NCBI GenBank assembly: GCA_947522735.1
Contig: CANNTZ010000050.1
Coordinates: 1 to 18,019 of the forward strand
From: an uncultured Oscillospiraceae bacterium
GTDB lineage: Bacteria; Bacillota; Clostridia; Oscillospirales; Ruminococcaceae
Length of the DNA: 18,019 nucleotides
Direction: 5' to 3'
Shown here: in pieces, positions 6,960-14,485 of the stretch
Position numbering within the stretch: position 1 is the first letter of the stretch
Layout of the letters: every line of letters starts with the position of its first letter
Program-made: the position numbers and the translations under genes
Notes under the pieces: generated by a model
What the model was told of the DNA's origin: nothing
The model's database searches: none
What the model saw: the letters and a program-made list of their open reading frames with translations, nothing else

Positions 6960-6984
6960 CAGAATGCAAGGTGTGTGCTATACT
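6956..6984 (+). promoter_or_regulatory. Promoter for mgsA, overlapping the end of the ABC ATPase gene
   Basis: TTGACA (6956-6961) and TATACT (6979-6984) are separated by 17 bp, with TGC just before the -10 making it an extended -10. The stop codon of the ATPase gene (6957-6959) is inside the -35 box. Transcription would start near 6991 and reach ATG 7037. mgsA can therefore be expressed apart from the importer. Confidence 0.85.
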
Positions 6985-7036
6985 TATTAACAGGATTTTC
7001 GTTTGGGCTTATCGGCTTTGTTATAGAAGGAATAAT

Positions 7037-7510
7037 ATGGAATACGAGAGAGAAGTCATAATTGGCAAGCAGAAAAATATCGCGCTGATCGCACACGACA
7101 ACAAGAAGCAGGACATGCTTGAATGGTGCAGAGATAACGAGGCCATCCTCAAAAAACACTTTCTCTTTGGCACCGGCACCACCGCCCGGATGATCGCCGA
7201 TCAGACCGAGCTGCCCATCCGCGGCTTCAACAGCGGGCCGCTTGGCGGTGACCAACAGATTGGCGCGCGCATTGTGGACGGCAAGATCGACATCGTCATC
7301 TTCTTCTCCGACCCGCTTACCGCCCAACCGCACGACCCTGACGTCAAGGCCCTGCTGCGTATCGCATAGGTCTATGACATCCCCATCGCGAACAACCGCG
7401 CGACCGCGGATTTTATCCTTACCTCGACCTATATGCAGAGCGAATACCGCCACCAGCTCCCGGATTTCCGGAAATATGTGATCGACCGCGTATCCGGGTT
7501 CAATAAATGA
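7037..7510 (+). pseudogene. mgsA: Methylglyoxal synthase interrupted by an in-frame TAG at codon 111
   Basis: The enzyme converts dihydroxyacetone phosphate to methylglyoxal and phosphate, a glycolytic bypass. Translation from ATG 7037 (AGAAGG 6 nt upstream) gives a good match: IALIAHDNKKQDM with His20, FGTGTTA, SGPLGGDQQIGA with Asp72, and SDPLTAQPHDPD with Asp92, His99 and Asp102, equal to the E. coli catalytic residues at a +1 offset. The frame stops at TAG 7367-7369 but reads on in the same frame as VYDIPIANNRATADFIL to a TGA at 7508-7510, giving 157 codons in all, the normal family length (E. coli 152). The part beyond TAG includes the conserved IPIANNRATADF segment of the core fold, so a 110-residue product is unlikely to work. 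It may be a recent nonsense mutation, an assembly or sequencing error, or read-through. TAG is a normal stop elsewhere in the window. Confidence 0.85.
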
Positions 7511-7697
7511 ACCCGGATACTCAATGAAAGGATCCGGCGCTTCAACAGAAGGATACGGCTGTTTTAACGAAGAAGCACCAAGGCTTCAACAGAATAATTT
7601 CCAATCAGTGAGCGGGCATATTCGTTGAGCAAAACAGTTCTCCGGTCAAAGCCGTCAGGCCGCCGCACAAAATACTGCTGTTCCCTTTACTCTAAAT
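7511..7697. other. Non-coding stretch after mgsA with a 12-bp direct repeat
   Basis: No convincing gene is seen. GCTTCAACAGAA occurs at 7539-7550 and again at 7583-7594. A 34-codon frame (7524-7628) has no ribosome site and no recognisable product. The stretch leads into the strong hairpin at 7698-7758. Confidence 0.4.
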
Positions 7698-7765
7698 AGC
7701 ATGATCCCTCCGGCGCAGTCCAATTGTCAGTTGGCGGCTGCGCCGGGGGGATCATGCTGTTTTTG
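7698..7765 (+). terminator. Long-stem terminator between convergent transcripts
   Basis: Bases 7698-7718 pair with 7738-7758 over 21 positions, all Watson-Crick except one G-U wobble (T7709 with G7747). The 19-nt loop contains a further CCAA/TTGG pairing. GTTTTTGGG follows on the plus strand, so this ends the mgsA transcript. On the minus strand ATTTAG follows, a poor U tract, but the very stable stem lies 43 bases past the end of the leftward glycan operon and may also stop that transcript. Confidence 0.85.
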
Positions 7766-7800
7766 GGTTTCCCTTTACGTTTTCGGTTTGCGCGCCCGCA

Positions 7801-10800
7801 TCAGAGGGCCGACTCCTCGCTCTCAAGCTGATACCACAGGTTGGCATGATCTGCGCTTGAAGCGGCGGCAAACAGCTCACGCTCCTGCGCGCGCTCGCCC
7901 GCAAACCGCGCGGCAAAGCCGAGCAGCGCGGAATAATACGCGCGCCTCGCACGCTCCGGCTCGTCGCAATATGAGATGAAGAACGGCGTCGTTGAAAAAT
8001 ACCCCGCGTCCTGCTTTGTTATCGCGTCCGTGCAGCTACGCTCAAATTCGTCCATAAGCGCCCGCGCCGCAAGATAGTCGCCGCGGCTGAGATATGCCTC
8101 CGCCTGATAATAAGGCAGCTCCGGCAGGTGCATATTGGAGAAATAGTCGATTTTCAGCTCGAGGATGTGCGAGCGGAGGGCCCTCGCCTCCTCCTTCCGG
8201 TCGAGCTTCTCGAGACAGACCGCCTGATAATGCTGATGCGGCACAAGCCGGCACTCGTTCCAAAGCCCTGCGCCAAGGCTCTCCGGCAGCGTCTGGAGCC
8301 GCGTGAAGCATTCGAGCGCCCCGGCGTAGTCGCCGCCGTCGAGCTTTTTCCGTCCAAGCGCGTGCAGCGCGAACATATACTGCTCCGCAACCGCGTGCTC
8401 GCCGCCCTCGCAGGGCACGAACGCGTGTCCAAGCATCAGTGCGAGCGCCTTTTCGTATTCTCCCGCCTGATTGTACGCGCGCGCAAGCTCAAGGAATATT
8501 TCGTCGCGCACGGCCATACCGATATATTTTTCGATAAATTCCACGCGCTCCTGCGCCGGACGTCCGAGCTTTGCCATCACATATGCTTTTTCGTAAATGA
8601 GCTGCTCCGAATCCGGACACAGCGCCAGCGCCTTGTCAAGCAGCGGCAGCGTCTCGCCTTGACGCCCAAGGTGGCTGTAGCAGGCGACAGCAAGGTTGCG
8701 ATAGGCAGCGTAGAATCCGGGCTTCAGCAGGATGCAGCGCTCAAGCTCCGTCGCGCCGCGCTCAAGGTGGCCCTTTGCATAGAGCAGGCAGCCGAAGTAG
8801 TAGTGCGCCATTGCGAGCTTAGGGTGCTCCTCGGTCACGCGCTCAAACAGGCGGTATTCCTCCGCGCGTGAGGGGAATGCCGTTTCGAGCGGCAGCTCCT
8901 CCGCAGCCTCCCATTCGCCGAGAAGATAGCAGATTACAGGCGACTTGGGAGCCGCCGCGAGCAGCGCGCGCGCCTCGTCGCCCAGCCCGCAGGCCGACAG
9001 CTCGAACGCGATATCAAGCGCCGTCTGGACATGATCGGTGTGCATATCCTCAAATATTTTCGCCGTTCTCTCGCCCTTGAGCGTCAGCAGCAGATATTTC
9101 ACGCTGAGATTGAGCGGGTTGTTCGCGAGGAAATTCTCCGCCGCAGCAACGGCGTCCTCGCGGCGTCCAAGCCCGTTTTGCGCCGCTATGCGGCAGAGCG
9201 CCGCCAGCGGATTGCTCCGATTGTATTCGAGCGCCCTCGCGCTGTGCTCATCCATTGCCTCAAAATCGCCGCGCCGCCCGTCGATAGCGGCAATCTGCGC
9301 CATCGACGCGGAATAGTAGTCCAAATTCCAGCTTGAGGAGTAGAATGCGTCGTAAGCGCCGTCGATATCTCCGGTTTCCAGCAGCGCCAGTCCAATCAGA
9401 TAGCAGCATTTCCCGCTTTCCGGGTGCTTGTTGAAGCTGTAGAGCGCCTTCTGTGCGCGCCTGAGATAGCCGAGCGCCTCGTCGTAACAAAAGCGCCTGC
9501 AACAAAATTCGCCGAGCGCCAGCAGCGACGGAATGTGCTCCGGCTCGCGGTGCAGCGCCTCCTTCCAGAATACGTCGGGCAGGATTGCCGGGTCGCGATA
9601 TTGCTGAACATGTACGCCCTCAAGGTAGAGCTCCTGCGCCGAGCGACTCTCCTTGAAATACGGCAGATCCCTCGTCGTTTCCGGAACGCCGTAGGGCTTA
9701 ACGGGGCGATTTGTATACTCCAACAGCCTGCGGCCGTTTTCGTCGCGTACCGTCGCGCTGGCGTCGTCTCCGGATATATCGCAGTCAAAGTGCGCGCAGG
9801 CTCCGGGAACGAGCTTTACCGGGCCGAGCTCGCGGCGCTCTCCGTTCTTTTCGACGGTAATCGTCACCGTCGCGCCGCGCGTGAGCTGAAGCGCGATAGA
9901 CCTCTCGTCCCAGTGCAGCGCGCCAAAGCGATTTGCGAACACCGGCACACCGATCTCTCCTATAGGGAACCAGCGCTGCGAAAACGCCTTTGTCTCGTAT
10001 GGCTCGATCCATGCGAGATCCGGCTGGTTGTCGGAATAAACGCCCGCCATCAGCTCGGCATACTGTCCGTCCTCGTCGGTCAGCGCGCGCTCCCACGAGC
10101 GTTCGAGCTGGCCATAGGCCCACGTAAACATCTTTTTCCCCGGCGAGATGTGGTGATCCGCCACATGCACAACGCCGCAGCGCTTTCCCTCGTCGTAGCC
10201 GCCAAAGAAGTCATACTGCGACGGCGCGCTGAAATATGAGGTCGGCTGAAGAGTATTTTCATGGCGTGAGATATCTGTATCGTGCGGATAGCGAATGCCG
10301 TTGAATACGCCGAGCGCGTTGGACGCGACGGGATATGTCGTGACCGAGCGCTTATAGTGGAAGTTGACATAGGAGACGTCGGGCGGAAAGAAGATGCGGT
10401 ACTGCCTGTTGACCGGCACCGCCGTGTTCTCCCACCAGAGAAATGATTTCCTGAGCGGCGTGCGGTTGACAAGGCGCACCCTGGTCTCGAATATCGCCTC
10501 GCCCTCGCGCAGCGACACGCCGACCATGCCCTTCATCCTGTCCATCGGCTCATTTTCGGAGAGCCAGACGGTAATCTCGCCGTCGCCCCGCTCAATCTCG
10601 TAATCGACCGGCATAAAGGTGGAGGGGCGGTGATGGAACGGCCAGTTGAACTCGCAGCCCCCGGATATCCATGAGCCGAGACAGCCTATCAGCGCGGGCT
10701 TGATTACGTGCTGCTTATAGAAGAAATCATAGCCTGTGGTCTTGTCAAGCGCGGAATATATCCTCCCGCCAAGCTCCGGCAGTATCTCGATGCGCAGATA

Positions 10801-10995
10801 GTCGTTTTCAAGGCAAACGCAGAGATATTCCCTCTCCGTTCTTTTGCTCCGGTCAACCCTTACGACGACATGCTCAGGATATGGATTGCCGCTGGTGCGC
10901 TGATGTACGCGGTTCTCCGCGAACATCGGCAGCTCCTCCTTCGCAGGCTCCGGATAGGTCGGTATCGTTATCTTTTTTTCGATTACGGACAGCAT
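7801..10995 (-). CDS. DUF5107 domain protein with long TPR array (uncharacterised, carbohydrate-linked)
   Basis: The protein has 1064 residues and no signal peptide. The N-terminal half (about 45-430) matches DUF5107, a galactose-mutarotase-like beta-sandwich domain: LPELGGRIYSALDKTTGYDF, KPALIGCLGSWISGGCEFNW, FHHRPSTFMPVDYEIE, FLWWENTAVPVN, YDFFGGYDEGKRCGVVHVADHH and SPGKKMFTW. The invariant His, Trp, Glu and Asp residues in these blocks are typical of a sugar-binding or catalytic pocket. From about 450 to the end the protein is helical with tetratricopeptide-like repeats, for example around 490-530 (EALGYLRRAQKAL), 740-790 and 855-900. The domain often occurs next to glycosidase genes; I do not know an established activity. 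ATG 10995 is fixed by GGAAGGAA about 8 nt upstream. It is the last gene of the operon, 31 bases after the GH-A gene, and is followed by the 21-bp hairpin. Confidence 0.85.
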   Translation of the reverse strand: MLSVIEKKITIPTYPEPAKEELPMFAENRVHQRTSGNPYPEHVVVRVDRSKRTEREYLCVCLENDYLRIEILPELGGRIYSALDKTTGYDFFYKQHVIKPALIGCLGSWISGGCEFNWPFHHRPSTFMPVDYEIERGDGEITVWLSENEPMDRMKGMVGVSLREGEAIFETRVRLVNRTPLRKSFLWWENTAVPVNRQYRIFFPPDVSYVNFHYKRSVTTYPVASNALGVFNGIRYPHDTDISRHENTLQPTSYFSAPSQYDFFGGYDEGKRCGVVHVADHHISPGKKMFTWAYGQLERSWERALTDEDGQYAELMAGVYSDNQPDLAWIEPYETKAFSQRWFPIGEIGVPVFANRFGALHWDERSIALQLTRGATVTITVEKNGERRELGPVKLVPGACAHFDCDISGDDASATVRDENGRRLLEYTNRPVKPYGVPETTRDLPYFKESRSAQELYLEGVHVQQYRDPAILPDVFWKEALHREPEHIPSLLALGEFCCRRFCYDEALGYLRRAQKALYSFNKHPESGKCCYLIGLALLETGDIDGAYDAFYSSSWNLDYYSASMAQIAAIDGRRGDFEAMDEHSARALEYNRSNPLAALCRIAAQNGLGRREDAVAAAENFLANNPLNLSVKYLLLTLKGERTAKIFEDMHTDHVQTALDIAFELSACGLGDEARALLAAAPKSPVICYLLGEWEAAEELPLETAFPSRAEEYRLFERVTEEHPKLAMAHYYFGCLLYAKGHLERGATELERCILLKPGFYAAYRNLAVACYSHLGRQGETLPLLDKALALCPDSEQLIYEKAYVMAKLGRPAQERVEFIEKYIGMAVRDEIFLELARAYNQAGEYEKALALMLGHAFVPCEGGEHAVAEQYMFALHALGRKKLDGGDYAGALECFTRLQTLPESLGAGLWNECRLVPHQHYQAVCLEKLDRKEEARALRSHILELKIDYFSNMHLPELPYYQAEAYLSRGDYLAARALMDEFERSCTDAITKQDAGYFSTTPFFISYCDEPERARRAYYSALLGFAARFAGERAQERELFAAASSADHANLWYQLESEESAL

Positions 10996-11026
10996 TTCAC
11001 TTGTTCCTTCCAGCTTTGTCAGAATT

Positions 11027-12451
11027 TTAGCGATAGAAATCGCCGAAGGTAACGATCAGCGGATAATCTCTGATCGGGATGTTCTTGAAGATATGGCGGT
11101 CGCCGCCGAGATCCTCGAGCAGCTCGGTCGGAAATTCATAGATGTTGCCGTCGTAGGTGTCGATGAGGCGTATCTCTCCGGGCAAAGCTGCGCTCTCAAA
11201 GGTGAACACCGACTCAAACTCGGTCGTCATCAGATCAGCGGCGTTCCAGTAGGCATAGGCCCAGCCCACCGGCTTGCCGTCAACCTTTTTGACAAAGCCG
11301 CCGCCGATAAAGGTCGGCTCGTTGAAATCGGACACGCCGCCCAGCCTCCAGACCTCCTTCATCGGGGTGCGCAGTATGGGCAGCTCGACCGGCTCGATAT
11401 CCCCCTCAAAGACGGAGGCGATGTGCTGCATCGCATAATAGGACGGCTTCTTGAAATAGTCTCCGCGAACCCTGCCGTTCTCGTCGAACTCCGCGCCCAG
11501 CAGGCCGAAGTAGCCGTAATCGCGGAAGGATTTCACATCGTCCGGGCTTGCGTTAAGCGCCTCCGCCATGTCCACCGCCGAGAAGAAGGACATGAACCTC
11601 ACATCGCACATCAGATCCGCGACGGTGTGGCGCAGCAGCTGCTTTGCCTGACGGCGCGGCGTCCATGCAAAGCCGTTCATCGCGCCCGCGCCGTCGCTGC
11701 GGGACTGAGAGCCGGACTCGCCCTGTATAACCTCAAGCTTCGGGTTATAGTGGCGGCAGAGCGCTCGCAGAGCGGAGCAGCGCTCAAATACGGTGCTCTC
11801 GTCGGGTGTGTATTCGTGGAAGGTGACGGCGTCGATCTCGTTTGCGCAGCGGCGCAGCCAAGCGTCCGGATAGCTCAGCTCGCGGCGGAAGTTGGAGCCG
11901 CCGATGACCTTCGCGTCCGGATCCGCGCGGCGAACCGCCCTTGCGGTGTCAAGCACAAAAGCGGCGTATTCGTCGGCGTTCACGCCGCTTTTCCAGCACC
12001 ACTGGCCGTCCGGCTCGTTCCACACCTCGTAATACTGCACCTTTCCACGGTAGCGGCTCACCAGCGCCTCGACATATCTCCGCCAGCCCTCGCGCTCGTC
12101 CTCGGTTTTTATCGGCGGGCAGCCGACCGACATGTAATATTTTTTGGCCTCCGGCGTGTAGACACAGTTGCCGTAGCACAGGCAGATCCACGGCTGCATC
12201 CCGCGCACCGTTAGGTTGTCCACGATGGAATCCAACCATGCAAAATCGTACCTTCCGCGCACCGTCTCGGTCCTGTGCCAGCCGGACTGTATGCGTATCC
12301 ACTTTGCGCCGGTTTCTGCAACGCGGTCATATACTCTGTCCGGGTCAAAGGACATACGGTCAAGCTTTTCAAAGCCGAGCCCAATACGGGAGGTCTCTAT
12401 CTGGTTCGCGCTTTTGGGGACGATGCTTCCTGCTTTTTTCATTCTATCCAT
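11027..12451 (-). CDS. Clan GH-A glycoside hydrolase, GH39-like (cytoplasmic)
   Basis: The protein has 474 residues and a (beta/alpha)8 barrel pattern. GAKWIRIQSGWHRTETVRGRYDFAWLD and GMQPWICLCYGN are early strands typical of GH39/GH5-type barrels. YYEVWNEPDGQW supplies the proposed acid/base Glu146 after the Asn typical of clan GH-A, and VIQGESGSQ supplies the proposed nucleophile Glu245; a 99-residue gap between them fits the clan. A beta-sandwich tail from about residue 375 (GWAYAYWNAADLM, LIDTYDGNIYEFP) resembles the C-terminal domain found in GH39 and GH51-like enzymes. Retaining hydrolysis of a beta-linked sugar is expected; xylosidase, glucosidase and others are equally possible. There is no signal peptide. 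ATG 12451 has AAGGAG 10 nt upstream; ATG 12442 is a possible alternative. It lies 31 bases after the esterase gene in the operon. Confidence 0.82.
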   Translation of the reverse strand: MDRMKKAGSIVPKSANQIETSRIGLGFEKLDRMSFDPDRVYDRVAETGAKWIRIQSGWHRTETVRGRYDFAWLDSIVDNLTVRGMQPWICLCYGNCVYTPEAKKYYMSVGCPPIKTEDEREGWRRYVEALVSRYRGKVQYYEVWNEPDGQWCWKSGVNADEYAAFVLDTARAVRRADPDAKVIGGSNFRRELSYPDAWLRRCANEIDAVTFHEYTPDESTVFERCSALRALCRHYNPKLEVIQGESGSQSRSDGAGAMNGFAWTPRRQAKQLLRHTVADLMCDVRFMSFFSAVDMAEALNASPDDVKSFRDYGYFGLLGAEFDENGRVRGDYFKKPSYYAMQHIASVFEGDIEPVELPILRTPMKEVWRLGGVSDFNEPTFIGGGFVKKVDGKPVGWAYAYWNAADLMTTEFESVFTFESAALPGEIRLIDTYDGNIYEFPTELLEDLGGDRHIFKNIPIRDYPLIVTFGDFYR

Positions 12452-12482
12452 CTCAATTCAACTCCTTAAAGTTAATTGTGAC

Positions 12483-13880
12483 TCACTTTATACTATTTGT
12501 ATCCGTCATATCCGCCAACTTCAGCGGGCCGAATGCTTTCAGGCTGCGTCCGGCGCGGTCGGTTATGTTGCAGACACAGGCAAAGCCCGCACCGTACCAC
12601 AGCGATACCCTTGACGGATCGACATAGCTGTTCTCGACTGCAATTGCCACGCTGTCGCCCTCAAGTACAATATTATCGATGTAGCGATAGGGAAAATCGT
12701 AGGGGCGCTCGTCGTCCAGCGTTATAGAAAAGCCGTAGGGACGCCCCGCCGAAACAAGCTCGCCTATAACGTTGTCGTAGGTCATGACGATGCGGAAAAA
12801 GCCTCGCTTGACCGGGTGCGGCTCTATCCTGACCGCGCTGAGCTCCGGCAGCTTTACGCCCTCTCCGGTGACAAGGCGGTGCATCTCCTCCGCCATCGTG
12901 CGGCCCAGCTCCTCCTGCGACTGCGCATCGATGTGGATGAGATCCTGCAAATAGGCGTTGGCTGTGGAGACGGTGGAGACGTTGGGTATGACGGCGGGCA
13001 GCAGGCGCTGAAGCTCACGGATGCTCTGCCAACCCTCCTCGGCGTCAAGGTTGGCGCACTGCGGCAGTGTGGTGTGGCCAATCTGCGCCTGAACAAACGG
13101 TATGCTTTCGCCAAGGTCGCGGCGTATCGCGCCGATAAACCTGCGCATGTTGTCGTTGAAGCCCTTTATGCCGTCGGGGCTGGTTTCGCCCTCGCCCTGA
13201 TACCAGAATACGCCACGGATATTTCCGCCGCAATCGCGCGCGCGGCGTATCATAGAGAGATACAGCGAGGCCGGGGTTTTGTCCTCGGGCGTCCAGTCGT
13301 TCATGCCGGTCCCGCCCATCGCGCAGGGGATCACGCCCTGCGGCACGCGGGTCAGCTCGCGCATACGCAGCGCGATATAGTGTCCGGGGCCGACGCCGGA
13401 GGCCGCCTCGTGCTCAAAGCTGCCGTAGAGCCTGATGAAGCCCTCATTTATTCGGAGATATTTCTCTCGCACGCCGTCGTCGGTGTTGAGCCACTGATGG
13501 TGCAGCTGCGAGCGCGCTGCGTCCCAGCGGTCGTCAAGATAGTAGGCGCGCACCGACCGGTCGGGATGCAGGTCGTAGGCGACGTCCTCGGCACGGCGCA
13601 GTCCGGCACCCTCCATGTTGGACTGCCCTGCAAGCAGCCACACATCGCCGACATAGACGTTTTCGAGCGTGGCCGCACTTTCGGCATCGGCGAGCGTCAG
13701 CATGTAGGGGCCGCCGGCCGGTATGCCGGTCAGGCGATAGCGGATCCCACCGAGCGCCTCAACGACGCCCTTATCGCAGGTCACGTCTCCGTGCGCCTCG
13801 GCCTCAAATACTATATCGCAGCGCCCGTCCGCGGCTCTCTGCATTACGGCGCCGCTCTTTATTCCTCGAATTATCTTCAT
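12483..13880 (-). CDS. SASA-type carbohydrate acetylesterase (sialate O-acetylesterase-like)
   Basis: The protein has 465 residues. A small N-terminal beta domain (about 1-75) precedes an SGNH/GDSL-type hydrolase domain. GDVWLLAGQSNMEG carries the proposed nucleophile Ser87 in the GQSNM block, CAMGGTGMNDW is the glycine block, FWYQGEGET (225-233) gives the oxyanion block typical of SASA proteins, and DLIH (313-316) gives the proposed Asp and His of the catalytic triad. A C-terminal beta-sandwich follows. Such enzymes remove O-acetyl groups from sialic acids or from plant glycans such as xylan; the sequence does not decide between them. No export signal is present, so it would act on imported sugars. 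Its ribosome site AGAGGG lies in the last codons of the upstream GNAT gene, which ends 6 bases before ATG 13880, indicating coupling. Confidence 0.87.
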   Translation of the reverse strand: MKIIRGIKSGAVMQRAADGRCDIVFEAEAHGDVTCDKGVVEALGGIRYRLTGIPAGGPYMLTLADAESAATLENVYVGDVWLLAGQSNMEGAGLRRAEDVAYDLHPDRSVRAYYLDDRWDAARSQLHHQWLNTDDGVREKYLRINEGFIRLYGSFEHEAASGVGPGHYIALRMRELTRVPQGVIPCAMGGTGMNDWTPEDKTPASLYLSMIRRARDCGGNIRGVFWYQGEGETSPDGIKGFNDNMRRFIGAIRRDLGESIPFVQAQIGHTTLPQCANLDAEEGWQSIRELQRLLPAVIPNVSTVSTANAYLQDLIHIDAQSQEELGRTMAEEMHRLVTGEGVKLPELSAVRIEPHPVKRGFFRIVMTYDNVIGELVSAGRPYGFSITLDDERPYDFPYRYIDNIVLEGDSVAIAVENSYVDPSRVSLWYGAGFACVCNITDRAGRSLKAFGPLKLADMTDTNSIK

Positions 13881-13886
13881 GATATG

Positions 13887-14483
13887 TCACCCTCTTCTAA
13901 TCGCATTTTTGTTTCCGTCCTCGTCCCAGGCCGTGATCTCGTCAAGCCCAAGCTTCTCCATCAGCGCAAGCCATCTGCCGCGCATGTCCGGCTCGTACAG
14001 CACCGGCAGGAAGCCGAGCTTGAGGTATAGCTTCACCGCGGGGAGGCGGAAATCGTCGGTGGTGAGCCAGACGTCGCGGATGCCGCGGCGCTGGGCGTAG
14101 TCCATAACGGCGAGCGTCACGAGCTTGCCGAGCCCGTGGCCGCGGTGTGCGGGCGAGGTGCAGACGGCGTGTACCGTCGCGGAGCCCTGCGTGTGCTCTC
14201 CAAGCTGCACCGCCGCGCTCGCGGCGATCTTTCCCTCGGAGTCAAGCACAAGAAAAAAGCCGTCATCCGGCACGCGCCCGTCGTCGTGGACGGTGTGGTA
14301 CCACTTTATCAGCGTATCCATGTCGTCCTTTCCGCCAAGACGGATCCCGATCCACTGCTCGCGGAACTCGTCCGCCGTCAACGCCTCGTCGCCGCCGCGG
14401 GTATACCGGTGAAAGCGGTAGCCTACCGGAGCCTCCGGCATATCGACCGGCGCAGCCTCCCACTTCATCAAAAGCTGAGACAT
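13887..14483 (-). CDS. GNAT-family N-acetyltransferase
   Basis: The protein has 198 residues. Motif A, which binds acetyl-CoA, is clear: VHAVCTSPAHRGHGLGKLVTL with the R-G-H-G-L-G pyrophosphate loop at 114-119. Motif B follows as RLPAVKLYLKLGFLPVLYEPDM (146-167). Before these, VLDSEGKIAASAAVQL is a typical beta-strand pair of the fold. The acceptor is unknown; the N-terminal 70 residues (WEAAPVDMPEAPVGYRFHRY, then DEFREQWIG) are not diagnostic. It is embedded in the glycan operon between a beta-helix gene and an acetylesterase gene, with only 2 bases separating it from the former. AAGGAGG lies inside the final codons of that upstream gene, so translation is probably coupled. A sugar amine is a plausible acceptor, by context only. 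Confidence 0.88.
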   Translation of the reverse strand: MSQLLMKWEAAPVDMPEAPVGYRFHRYTRGGDEALTADEFREQWIGIRLGGKDDMDTLIKWYHTVHDDGRVPDDGFFLVLDSEGKIAASAAVQLGEHTQGSATVHAVCTSPAHRGHGLGKLVTLAVMDYAQRRGIRDVWLTTDDFRLPAVKLYLKLGFLPVLYEPDMRGRWLALMEKLGLDEITAWDEDGNKNAIRRG

Positions 14484-14485
14484 CT

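Noticed and set aside
7367..7369. TAG recoded genome-wide as a sense codon
   Set aside because: TAG ends two other genes at expected positions (2909-2911 and 16128-16130), so general reassignment is unlikely.
7524..7628. A 34-codon frame after mgsA as a small protein gene
   Set aside because: There is no ribosome site before its ATG and no recognisable features.
11093..12214. A 373-codon plus-strand frame opposite the GH-A hydrolase gene
   Set aside because: It is an antisense shadow; the minus-strand product has both catalytic glutamates and the barrel motifs.
12816..14030. A 404-codon plus-strand frame opposite the esterase and GNAT genes
   Set aside because: It is antisense to two well-supported genes, with low-complexity composition and no family resemblance.
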